This document shows positions 54,361 through 64,000 of a stretch of 64,000 nucleotides of DNA, one piece after another. A model generated the notes under the pieces. The model did no database searches and had not been told where the DNA came from. It saw only the letters and a program-made list of their open reading frames with translations. The translations under genes and the position numbers were made by a program. Position 1 is the first letter of the stretch; every line of letters begins with the position of its first letter. The stretch comes from Prunus persica (taxonomy: Eukaryota; Streptophyta; Magnoliopsida; Rosales; Rosaceae): contig NC_034015.1 in NCBI RefSeq assembly GCF_000346465.2, positions 11,551,044 to 11,615,043 on the forward strand, given 5' to 3'.

Positions 54361-55672
54361 CTAAGGGCTAGTTTGGCATTGCTGTGCTTTTAAAAAAACT
54401 GCTTCTGCTGTGCTGCGAGAATAATCAGCTGTGAAAAAAATCAGTTAGACGTTTGATAAACTATATTTGAAAAAGTGTTGTGAGTAATCAAAGTGTTTGG
54501 TAAAATTTTATCAAAATTACTTTTAGTGTGTATAATGACAAAAAAGGACATGAATCATGATGAAATTATTTGTTGTTTTCTTATTTCTTTTTCTACTTCA
54601 ATTTAAAATATAAAATAAAAAAAACCTTTACGCTACATTTTTTTTTCTTTTTTAAATTTACAATTTTTTTGAGTCAGAACATTTTCGTCTCTTTGAATCT
54701 TTCTTTTTTTTTCCAGATCTCTGCATCCCTTTCTGCTGCTCCTTTTTCACCTGCTTCTTCTCCTTCCTCCTGTCCAGTGGCAGACCAAGAAATTTTTTAG
54801 CGGAGGTGCAAAATTGATTAAGTATGAAAAATAGTTTTTCGGAATAATCATTTTCTCAAGATAATTTTTGGTGGCTTTTATTCCTTACACATTAAATAAG
54901 AAAACTTGATTTTATGGGATTTTAGTATGAAGTATATATTGACTTAATGAGCCATCATTTTTAGCCTAAATCGTATTTTGCACTAAAACCGATTTTTCAT
55001 ATTTTGATTTGATAGGAATTTGATCCGCCAGTACTCCTGTCACCTGCTTCTTCTCCTTTCTCTCTGCAAATTTTTTTTCTTTTAAAAAATGTTCTCTTCT
55101 ACTCCTTCTCCTTGTTCTATTTTTCTCCCTCTGCCCAGAGAAGTCGTCCTCCTTACACAGTCATCATCGTCGTCTACAGTCGAAGCTGTGGAGTCTTCGT
55201 CGTTTGTCATTGCTGTCATCGTCGTCGTCTACAGCCCATGGTCGGACGTTGTGGTTGTGGTTGGAGCTTGGGTGGGGTTTGTTGCAGACGACGAATAGAA
55301 AAAGGGATGTGAGGTCGAACGAATAGGAAGAGGGATGGTTGTGAATGAACAGAATGAAGAAGAAAATGGGAGTTTGCAGAATGGAGAAGAAGAGGAGTTT
55401 GCGTCGCTCGATTTGTATTGGAGGGACAAGGACTGTCTATTTGAAAAATAAGTAAGGGCATTATGGGAAAGTAAAACATTCATTAAACCACCGGTTAAAT
55501 TTTTTTTAAAGCAGCTTTTAAAAGCTGGGTTTTGCCTGCTTTTAAAAAACAGCGGTGATTGACCGCAATTTTTTTTAAAAGCTCATTTCTGATGTTTACC
55601 AAACACCGTGGTTTGTCAAAATTTTTATTAAAGCAGCTTTTTTAAAAATTTAAGCACTACCAAACGTTATCT
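54361..55672. mobile_element. Nonautonomous hAT-like element with nested insertion
   Basis: The left end GGGCTAGTTTGGCATTGC and right end (reverse complement ATAACGTTTGGTAGTGC) are imperfect TIRs, and the sub-terminal regions are rich in AAAAGC/GCTTTT words typical of this family. No target duplication could be read with confidence. The inner open frames are CT/CGTCGTC-rich and unconvincing as genes. Confidence 0.6.
54775..55033. mobile_element. Small hAT MITE nested in the 54361 element
   Basis: 259 bases flanked by a perfect 8-base duplication CTCCTGTC (54767-54774 and 55034-55041). TIR-like ends: CAGTGGCAGACC on the left; TACTGGCGGATC as the reverse complement of the right end. The flanks also continue as a partial duplication (ACCTGCTTCTTCTCC on both sides). 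Confidence 0.82.
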
Positions 55673-56145
55673 AAATGTAGTCCAAGGTTATAATTTTAGC
55701 CCTCCAAAATATTAATTTTTTGAAAGAATAATGTAAGGCTAAATTTTTCCATCTCCAACTATGGGGCTATATTTGAGCCCCCTCCATATTTTATTATTTT
55801 GAAAAAAAAACTATGGTATAACACTCGTACATTCCACTGCTATATATTGTTTAATTTAATTTAACTACTATTTAAAGACAATATTCCAGATTTATGTGTA
55901 CATTGATAAGAATTTGAAAAAATTTAGAGGTATTTATTGACATATTTTAGGTTTTTTAAAATTTAAAATAAAAAAATAAAAGCCAACAACGGCAATTTTG
56001 AAGAAAAAAAAATTGATGCATTTCAAAAGCTGATGACCTCCCAATGGTCAGAACCAATTCTTTATATATATATATATATATAAAGAATTTTATATACATT
56101 TAAAAAGTGAAAAGAGAAGGAAAAAAAAGTGTTAATGTTTCAAAA

Positions 56146-56502
56146 GAGGGATACCCCTTATAGGGCCCATTTCGGATTGTATTTCACTAATCCAAACCAT
56201 CTATTTTGTAGATACACATTCAAAGATCATCTTTACAAAAAATCACTTGAATCCGATATCATTTGACCATTCAATTGAGTTATTGAAATTTTAGTACTTT
56301 CTTAAAGTACATTGTTCATTGATTTTGTAGGACACAATTAGATGTCGAAACGGTTTTCAATTTGTCTAATTTTTTGTAAGAATGATCTATGAATGAAGAC
56401 TTAAAAAATAGATGGTTCGGATCATTGGAAAAAAAATTGTAGGGTATCCTAAAGGGCGTTCCTCAAATAATTTATTTGAGGGATCCCTCAATAGAAGGGG
56501 AC
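56146..56502. mobile_element. TA-flanked MITE (family copy 2, reverse orientation)
   Basis: It is homologous to 649-1022 in the opposite orientation over most of its length (CGGATTGTATTTCACTAATCC, GATATCATTTGACC, ATGTCGAAACGGTTTTC). The right end GGATCCCTCAATAGAAGGGGAC is intact and followed by a short TA run; the left end is degraded. Confidence 0.75.
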
Positions 56503-56518
56503 TGTATATATATATGCA

Positions 56519-56800
56519 TAAATTCTCTTATGCGGACGTGCAGACGTTATTATCGTGTGGATGTTGTGTATTTTTAATTACACTTCTTTACTTTCCTCCC
56601 TATTTACAATAGCATCCACATGATAATAATATGCGGACATCCGGATAAGCGAATAACTAATATACAGAAATTCTCTTATACGGACATCTAGATGTTATTA
56701 TTGTGCGAACGCCATGTATTTTATATTACCCCTCTTTGCTTTCCTCCTTGTTTACAATGGCATCCGCACAATAATGACATGCGGACATCCGCACAATATA
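56519..56800. mobile_element. Two palindromic MITE copies side by side
   Basis: Two related units (about 56519-56656 and 56667-56800). Each starts AATTCTCTTAT.CGGAC, holds ACGTTATTAT-like arms around a TTTCCTCC core, and returns as ATCC.CA.ATAAT. ..ATGCGGACATCCG. Each can fold into a hairpin. Confidence 0.65.
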
Positions 56801-57261
56801 TATATTTATTTATAATTTAAAAAACCAATTTAAATACATTTAAACGGTTATAAATCAGCCTTTTGATCGTAGTTGCATGAGATATTTCGTACTCACGCCC
56901 ACGAATGATACTTTCTCTTTTTGTACAGCACATGCTCTGGGCCCATAAAAAAATTTGGCATGGGCTAAAATCGGGCTACAAGTGATGTGGGAGGAGAACT
57001 AAAGGGCTAAATGTGGCCCTCAAAATTTGGGCAATTTTTTTTTTTAGCCCATTCGCCTGAGATGTAGTGGCGATTCCAGAATTCAAAAGTCGAGTAGGCA
57101 AAATTTACATACTAAACTCAACCGTTTGAGTGAAAATTTTTTTTTCTTCTGTAGATGCTTTGACCACGATCCAATATCATAATGGAACTTTGAAGAAAAG
57201 AATATTAGCCTTGAAAACTAAGTGATAAAGCCTTAGCATTAGTGGTTGCATGTCGGCTTCA

Positions 57262-57286
57262 CTCTCTCTCTCTCTCTCTCTCTCTC
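57262..57286. repeat. (CT)n microsatellite
   Basis: About 12 CT units. Confidence 0.9.
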
Positions 57287-57680
57287 ACATATGCATATGC
57301 CTCTAGGGTCTTGAGTTTAGGGAGCTACATACATATTTTATTTTTCTAAAAAATTTTGGGTAGGCAGCTGCCTACCCAGTACATGGTTAGATCCATCGTT
57401 GTGGAGATGGGTTTTGTATGTTTTGAGGGCTATATATGACTTATGGTCACGGTTGGAGATGGTTTTAAGGACACTGAAACTAACAAGTTTAAGTATCTTA
57501 AAATTTAGATATCTTAAAGTTTATAGATGTGAGTGAAGCTAATTGATTAATGTATTGATTAAAGAAAGGACGTCACTAAATGCCTACCAGCTTCTAATGG
57601 TTGTGTTATTTTTTTCCGATTGTAACAATATAACACAACCCTTGGTTCATCATGGAAAAATCTTTTGATAACGAAGCTTA

Positions 57681-58013
57681 GGGCCTGTTTGGTATTCAAC
57701 TTGAATCCAACTTTTTAAACTAAAAATAGAATTTGAGTTCAAAATAAAGAAAACCTGTTTGGTAGCCCTATTTTTAAAAACTCAAACTCAAGAACAACAA
57801 AAAAACATTCCAATTATTAAGAACAAAAAATATCTGTTTTTTCAGTTTTTTTCTAACAACCCACAAGTTCTCAAATTTTTAAGATTTGAAAATAGTTTTC
57901 AAGTTGCATGCCAAACAAGTTTTTGAATCTTAAAAATAGATTTAAGAACTCCTTGTTTTTAAGAAAAATCAAAGTTTTTGAGTTCCCTATTTGAATAGGA
58001 TACCAAACGCCCC
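57681..58013. mobile_element. Harbinger-like MITE, TTA target duplication
   Basis: 333 bases with TIRs GGGCCTGTTTGGTAT and reverse-complement GGGGCGTTTGGTATCC, flanked by TTA (57678-57680 and 58014-58016). No coding capacity. Confidence 0.78.
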
Positions 58014-58102
58014 TTAAATTCCCATGGCTTCAAGGAAATTGGGTATAGCAGCAAGGCTTATATGCTTTGTGGTTTATGGTATCAGTGGAAGATCAATAAT
58101 AA

Positions 58103-59174
58103 AGAGTGCTGCTATTTCCACCATTTTGTCTTATTTTCCCACCCACCTTATCTTCTCACCCACCATATAAATTTGAAAAAATACAGTCCTATCTTTCCAC
58201 CCACCATTATTTCTAAAATACCATTTAATTATTAATTCAAGCAAGCTAAATATCATTGTGTATCTTTTTTTTTCTTTTTTTTTTTTTGTTGAGAAACTAT
58301 CATTGTGTATCTATTATGACACTTTCTTAACCATTAGATTAACATTCATTCAATTCAATTGCTGAGATTAAAACTTCACTTATAAATTTTTGTTTATTTA
58401 ATAATATCATCGTGAACTCAAAGTTCTCTAATTTTAATAATAAAGATGAGAGGAAAAGAAAAAAGTGGAACTAATGTCGTTAAAATTCTTTCTTGAGCAT
58501 GATATTGAATGCGCCAGGATAAATGAAAAAGTCATACCACCACCAGACTTGGACTAGGATGGTTTAGAGGAGAAGAAAAATGCATACAAGGATGTGCCAG
58601 TAGAGGGAAAATTATAAACATGTAAGAGAATAAATTTTTCCTGACCCAGAAGGATGTAACAGGGCACGCACCATTAAAGATGTGTTCAATCTTTGCAGGA
58701 TAGCCCCAACCTAATGACATATATCGTCGGCAGGATGATCCTGTTGGAAAAAGTCTTATGGTGAATTTTTTACAGCTAATTTTTTTCTTCAAAAAACTAA
58801 AGATTAACCATCTTCAGGGTGATTTTAGTTTAGACATGCTCTGATGGGTTAGAAAGTTCTTCTCTTTCAGCTTTCGAGTTAGAGAAGTTAACGAGAGAGT
58901 GGAGAGAGAAAGTATGATTTTAGGGGAGGGCAATTTATTTTCCAGAAAAAAGTCAAATAAGAGACAAAATTAACATTAATTATTATTTTATAAGTCGATA
59001 ATTTGAACCAATGATAGTAGATGAATCTAATGGTGTTAAAAGTGTGTTTTATTGTGTGTGAAAATGCGTGTCCTCCTAAGTACTTAGAAGTAATTTTACA
59101 AATGGATAAATTTATCTTTAAAATTTTGAAAATAAGGTGAATGAGAAAATAAGACAGATGAATAGAAATAACTC
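58103..59174. mobile_element. Nonautonomous TIR element, about 1.07 kb
   Basis: The ends are inverted copies over about 50 bases (left GAGTGCTGCTATTTCCACC..TGTCTTATTTTC, right reverse complement GAGTTATTTCTATTC..TGTCTTATTTTC). A 7-base ATAATAA direct repeat flanks it (58096-58102 and 59175-59181), probably a decayed 8-base hAT duplication. No transposase seen. Confidence 0.7.
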
Positions 59175-59181
59175 ATAATAA

Positions 59182-60808
59182 GGCCTTGTAGTTTCTGCTT
59201 CGTAACCGGGGTTGCTCCTTTTTATTCTTTGTCTCGTTTGGGTAGTTTTCCTTTCTTTGGGTTGGCCTGTGTTTTTAGCCTGATCGCGTGCTTTGTTTGC
59301 TGAGACTTTGTGTAGTTTTTGTTGGGCTTAATTGGGCCCTTTACTTGTTGGTTGGGGTGTTGCCATTTGTTTCTTTATTATTTTTTAAATTTTTTATAAG
59401 TTCTCATTTGTTTCTTGTCTCTTTATTCTGCATCCGAGTTCAAATTTTCCTCATCGTTATTTAAATTAAATTAAAATAAAATATCGTTTGTATAAAATAA
59501 AACATTAATGTAGGTTATAACATGTACACGTATGAATTTTTAATTTTATTCCATGTGAGTTTTTAAGTTTTTAACCCACTTTGTATTTTTGTCAAATTTT
59601 CATACAACGGAAAAGACAAAATATCTGAAACGTATCAGATTCAACATTACTGCTGTATTTATTAGCTTTGTTTTTTCAGAATACGTACACGAATTCAAAC
59701 ATCATGAATACATTTATTATGAGCTTTGTTTTTTCAAAAGCATATACGAACCTACTTCACGGGATACTTTTTTTCTTTCCCTTTTCTCATTGTGATATGT
59801 GGGAAGAAATTTGCAATGCCAATTTCAAAAGGCTCATATTTTAAAACCGGAAAGACTTATGAAGATCTTAGAACTCAAGTGATTAATAATTTTTAATCTT
59901 CTACTCAAAGTTCTATGTTCTTTTAATATCACTTGTAAAAAAAAAAAAAAAAAATTGGTAAGAAGGTAAACAGATTCTAAGACTGCGTTTTGGCAAAAAA
60001 ATAAAAATAAAGTGCTTTTGAGAAATAAAAGCACTTTTTGAATAAAACACTTGTTTGTTTAATTCTTCTACTAAAAATACTTATAACAAAAGCGTTTATG
60101 AGCAGAAATATTTCATACATAAACAGTCTCAAACGTGCTCGTAAACATGCAATCGCCTCTTAGAACAAGAAATTATGAAATTCTTTTCATCTCAACACAA
60201 ATGTGTTGGTTGCACACAACTATTAACATTAGTTTAAACAAGTTTGTCAATACAATACAGATAATAAAACTAAAAGTGGTGATATGAAAGCCATATGCTA
60301 CCAGCAGATGGAACAAGTCGTGCACACGTAGTATGAATAATTGTATGAAACCATTGCCATATGTGGTTACCTAATCATTAGTTTTTCTCTTTTAATACCA
60401 GAGAGGTTACCTAATTAATATTCTTAGATTTTATTAATTTCAAATTCTTATTATATAGTTGATGCAGATTACTAGAGCAAGAACAAAAGATAGGCCTAAT
60501 TTTTTTCAATATTAATTCGTAAACATTGTCTTATAAGAACATATCATGTTTGGAATTTGCCCATAAAAAATCATTAAATTATCCAAAATCAAATATTTTG
60601 ATGGTCCTAGAAACCAAGGTGGGTGTGGTCCATGTTTCTGGTGAATTCTGAAACCCTAATTGTTAAGTTCCAACGTACTGTTTTGGTCTCACAGGACAAC
60701 ACATCACCCAAATTGCTCATTTCAGACAAGCTCATGTAAGAGGTTGCCTTCCTTCATGGGCAACCACCCATATGGTGGAAATTTGACAGTACAGAAACTG
60801 CCAAGGTT
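59182..60808. other. Intergenic, no gene recognised
   Basis: AT-rich. Around 59985-60150 a MITE-like stretch with AAAGTGCTTTT and AAAGCACTTTT words is seen. Confidence 0.4.
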
Positions 60809-60916
60809 CCTAGAAACAGTCAAAAGTAAATTCTGGGTTTCTCTCCTAGAAACAGTCAAAAGTAAATTCTGGGTTTCTCTCCTAGAAACAGTCAAAAGTA
60901 GATTTTGGGTTTCTCT
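60809..60916. repeat. 36-base tandem repeat, three copies
   Basis: The unit CCTAGAAACAGTCAAAAGTA followed by AATTCTGGGTTTCTCT recurs at 60809, 60845 and 60881; the third copy has two changes. Being a multiple of three, it stays open on both strands: a 12-residue unit repeated three times on each. Confidence 0.92.
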
Positions 60917-63849
60917 TTCTTTCCCTTGCATGAAGGTTGGAGCAAGATGTGATGATATCTTGTGTTAGTGACAGTCTTTTGTTAGTTAGAAGTATATAAA
61001 AATGTCATTAAAGACTTTTAGCAGTATAATATCTTTTGTCAGTACAACTGAGAATAAAAATTGCCAGAGTTCTTGGAAATAGTCAAAGCAAAATTTAGAA
61101 TCCCCTTTTTTTTTTTTTTTTTTTTTTCTTACTATGTGTTTAGTTCGGGAGAAGTTACCATGTGGAATGTGATACCAATAGGAGTTCATTCAAAAATTGT
61201 ATCCAATCATTAATACAAAATGCTTAGAGTTCATTCAAAAAATTAAAGTTATTATGTGTTTATAAATACTTTTATTGAAAGCACGTTGAAACTCTTATTA
61301 AAAATTCAAGTACTTTCTAAAAAATTATCTAAAAAGCACTTTTATGATTCTGAAGAACTTTGTCTTTCTGCTAATCGATATTTGAAACATATTTTTTTTA
61401 GTACCATAATCTAAACTATAAAAGGAGAAGATTTCTCACGCACACACTCTACTACAATGTCGTGAGGGCTCTTTTCCATTAGGTTAGTTAGATCTATAAA
61501 TCCATTTTCCTATTAAGTTTTTTAGAGTCAAAAATTACTTTTAGCCATTTCATATATAGTCACAGTACGACCTTAATTTTTTTGTATGAAATATATTTAT
61601 TTGGCAACAATTACAACCCTATTGTTATCAACCCAAAAAAATCCATTAAAAACCTAATAGGAGCTGTGTCAATTTGGGAATGCAAATTTCATATCCTTTT
61701 ATTTATTATTTTATTTATTTTTATCACGCAAATGAACCCTATTTGAAATCGAGCAGCGTCCCATTGTATAAATTAAAGGCGTCAACGTGCTTGAAAAAAA
61801 AAAAAAACCACAAAAAGAACAAAACAAAAAGACTGGAATATTCAAACATCGCGTGCGGGTAGAGGAAAAATTGGTCCACGCTTGGGTAAAATTTAATTTA
61901 ACAAACAATAAAATAAAAACAGTTGAGTCATTTTGTGTGTGTTGAATTTCAAACCTTTAAGAAATTAAACCCGAGAAACAGAAACCGAATATTTTATTTT
62001 CAAAACACATAAGAAACAAAAAGAAAACCAAAATAAAATAACAAAACAAAAACACATTTAGTGATTCTGAAGCATACAGACAACAAAGGCCATCGATGGC
62101 CAGCACCGATGCGAGCAAGGCACTCTTTTTCTTCAATTTCCATATCCGGGTAATACGCGTGTTGTTTCTGGGCTCGTCGTTCGATTTTCTTTTGTCTTTG
62201 TTCTTGTTTGAGGTGTTGCAATCTCAATTCTTTGTTTGTATTAGTATTTAGGAGCGAGACCCAGTTGTTATTTTGCTTCAACTGGTGGCTCGTGGAGGCA
62301 TTTGGCTTGGAAATCTCGTCTGGGTATCTGTGTTTTGGTCTGTTCTTTGTTCTTTATGTTGTGGTTTTGTTTTTTCTTTTGATTAGTAATGGTTTTGGAG
62401 GGGAATGGGGTTTTGTTTTGTTTTTAGTTTTTAATTTTTATTGTTGCAGGATTTATCATACTGCTATTTTAAAGTGAGGGAAGTTAGGTTTTGGCAAAAT
62501 CCCAGCTTTTAGTTTGAAAATTGGTATCTGGATGGAAATTTGTATGGGAATTTGTTTTCTCTCTCTCTGAAATTTGCTTTCATCAATGATTATGGTGAGA
62601 AGGTAGACTTTGGAAAGCTTAGTTTAAACTCTTGTTGATGAATTGTTTTGCAGTGCAGCTTTGAATTGGGGTTTATTGTATTGAGAAAGCTGGTTGCTTT
62701 CGTACAAAAAAAATAAAGGCTGGTTGCTTGGTTTTAAATGAGGAATGGGATTTGCTTTATTTTGAAGTTTTTCTTGTAAAATTCCCAACTTATTGTTGTT
62801 AGAGTAAATGAGGAATGTGGGTTTTAGTCAAGCCCAGTTCTGAATCGATCTGAGTTTGTCCTCATCTTGCTGAATATGTTTATAAATCTGCAAATTTATT
62901 ACCTATGTAACAATGGAAGCTAGAAATGGAAGTTTCAGTTTTGGTTTTGGTTTATCATGATTTCTTTTCACTTCGTTCTTCTGTCTCATATCACTTTTAA
63001 AGCAGAAAGACTTTCCATTTTTACTTCAAAATATTTTCAAGGGGCATGATTTCTTCTCCAATCTCCATAATATCCTTTCTTCCTTTTCTTATGAACTTTT
63101 TTATTGCTACCATAATAATTATGCAATAATAACATTTCGATATTGATTTTTAAACTAGAGATATTAAGCAAACATAGTTATTTTATAATTATGGAAATTC
63201 ATAACTTACTGCACCCTTTTCTTGTAACACTCACTATCAAAACAAATTCCACAGTCCATACCAGTAATCAATTTTCCAGCATTTTTAGAGCTAGAAGGGC
63301 ACTTTCAGAGCTAATATGAAAAAATACAGATATTTATAGGTGTAAGGTCGACCTAGGAAATCTCCTAGCTGCCAAGCAAGAATCTTTTCCAAGCTCATTA
63401 GATATCCGAAAGCAACTGTAGGTTGCATCAACTGAACTCACTTGCTCATATCTCATAACATTTCTAAGTGTTTTGCGCTGACTAACCAGTGCCATACTGT
63501 GTCTTTTTCATGAAAGTTTGATGCTAATCTTGTTTTTTGTGTTTTTTCTGGATTTTGGACAAGAGTTGAATAATAAATTGTGTAGAAAGTATTTCATTCA
63601 TAGCATGTGATATACCATTTTTTTTATATTTTGTTTGACAGAAATAGCATGTCCATGGAGAATTGAGGTGGAACAGAGGGCAAGTTGAATATTGTTTTGG
63701 GTCTTTGAGCCATAATTTTTTTAAGATTTGAATCACTCGTGTCTTCTGGGGGAACTTTGCAAGGGGTTCTTTGATTTGAATCATTCGTGACTCCCGGGGT
63801 CATTTTGCAAGGGGGTTCTTGAGTCTCACCTAACAGTTCAGATTATGAC
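60917..63849 (+). other. Intergenic region and probable 5' leader/promoter of the SINA-type gene
   Basis: 60917-62000 is AT-rich with a T-run (61106-61128) and no gene. From about 62050 the sequence becomes less AT-rich in places and probably includes the promoter, non-coding first exon and leader intron of the gene starting at 63850, but splice sites cannot be fixed without transcripts. Two near-repeats flank 63730-63810 (GAATCA.TCGTG..TC..GGG..ACTTTGCAAGGGG-like). Confidence 0.4.
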
Positions 63850-64000
63850 ATGGCAATGGCAAAGTTGGAGACAGGTAGTATGCTCAATAAAACTTCCCCT
63901 GGTTTGGGTGGAAAAAATGGTCTTTATTCAACCAATGGCGTGCATGAGTTACTTGAGTGCCCTGTCTGCACAAATTTGATGTACCCTCCTATTCATCAGG
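63850..64000 (+). CDS. SINA-type E3 ubiquitin ligase (SINAT-like), N-terminal exon, cut by window end
   Basis: Fifty codons from ATG at 63850 (a second in-frame ATG lies at 63856; an in-frame stop lies upstream at 63820). After a polar N-terminus comes NGVHELLECPVCTNLMYPP, the start of the RING finger (first Cys pair CPVC) with the PPIHQ that follows it in plant SINA/SINAT proteins. The rest of the RING, the SINA zinc fingers and the TRAF-like domain lie beyond the window. CAG at 63997-63999 followed by G may be an exon end, as plant SINAT genes often have their first intron here. Family role: ubiquitination of regulators; target unknown. Confidence 0.88.
   Translation, partial: MAMAKLETGSMLNKTSPGLGGKNGLYSTNGVHELLECPVCTNLMYPPIHQ

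Larger units (their letters stand above)
55673..57680. other. MITE-rich region without genes
   Basis: Contains the second copy of the TA-flanked MITE, two palindromic MITEs, a CT microsatellite and, around 55750 and 57450, sequence (CATCTCCAACTATGGGGC; GGTTGGAGATGG) like the ends of the 39767 element in inverted order, so the whole of about 55750-57460 may be one larger element with later insertions. Confidence 0.5.

Noticed and set aside
55089..55483. Overlapping CT/GTC-rich frames on both strands
   Set aside because: Low-complexity sequence inside a nonautonomous hAT-like element; no gene-like features.
62000..62477. Short frames at 62000-62281 (-) and 62208-62477 (+)
   Set aside because: They lie in the likely leader of the SINA-type gene, lack recognisable domains and are hydrophobic or low-complexity.

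Overview
The window is plant nuclear DNA: AT-rich, with intron-containing genes using GT-AG and a few GC-AG splice sites, plant-type U6 snRNA promoters, many MITEs, a decayed Ty1/copia retrotransposon and an endogenous pararetrovirus. Two cyanogenic-type GH1 beta-glucosidase genes and the overall gene content suggest a woody eudicot, most likely Rosaceae (Prunus-like). That placement is inference. All gene models were spliced by hand from the sequence; each was checked for phase and for open reading across the exon joins.

Layout. (1) 621-8814: a (TA)n microsatellite carries two insertions, a TA-flanked MITE (649-1022) and a 7.74 kb full-length endogenous caulimovirid of the florendovirus type (1047-8786, minus strand). 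The virus is circularly permuted: it is opened inside ORF1 between protease and reverse transcriptase, and both ends sit on TGCA next to TA repeats. Movement/coat/protease, RT-RNase H and ORF2 reading frames are all open. (2) 9281-11226: two Harbinger-like MITEs. (3) 11629-12848: a WCRKC-type chloroplast thioredoxin-like gene. (4) 13785-19795: a tandem segmental duplication. Each unit carries a U6 snRNA gene, a thioredoxin-like gene fragment and the 3' part of an AHA1 gene; only the second unit joins an intact AHA1 gene (19236-20513). (5) 21643-24355: DNA-3-methyladenine glycosylase, six exons. (6) 25724-28413: gamma-tubulin complex component 3 (GCP3/SPC98), two exons. (7) 28670-30629: a long-TIR DNA transposon with a hAT element nested in it (8-bp target duplication). 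(8) 31044-34790 and 49598-52913: two 13-exon GH1 beta-glucosidases in the same orientation, about 18 kb apart. The first has a one-base loss in its signal-peptide exon; the second looks intact. Between them lie MITEs, repeats and a degenerate copia element (about 43540-48678). (9) 54361-59174: a cluster of nested hAT, Harbinger-like and palindromic MITEs. (10) 63850-64000: the first coding exon of a SINA-type RING E3 ligase, cut by the window end.

The host genes are unrelated housekeeping or metabolic genes (redox, Hsp90 co-chaperone, base-excision repair, microtubule nucleation, glucoside hydrolysis, ubiquitination); nothing suggests they act as one system. The most notable element is the well-preserved, permuted florendovirus-like copy. 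Next are the duplicated U6 loci with gene remnants, and the beta-glucosidase copy that lost its signal-peptide frame.
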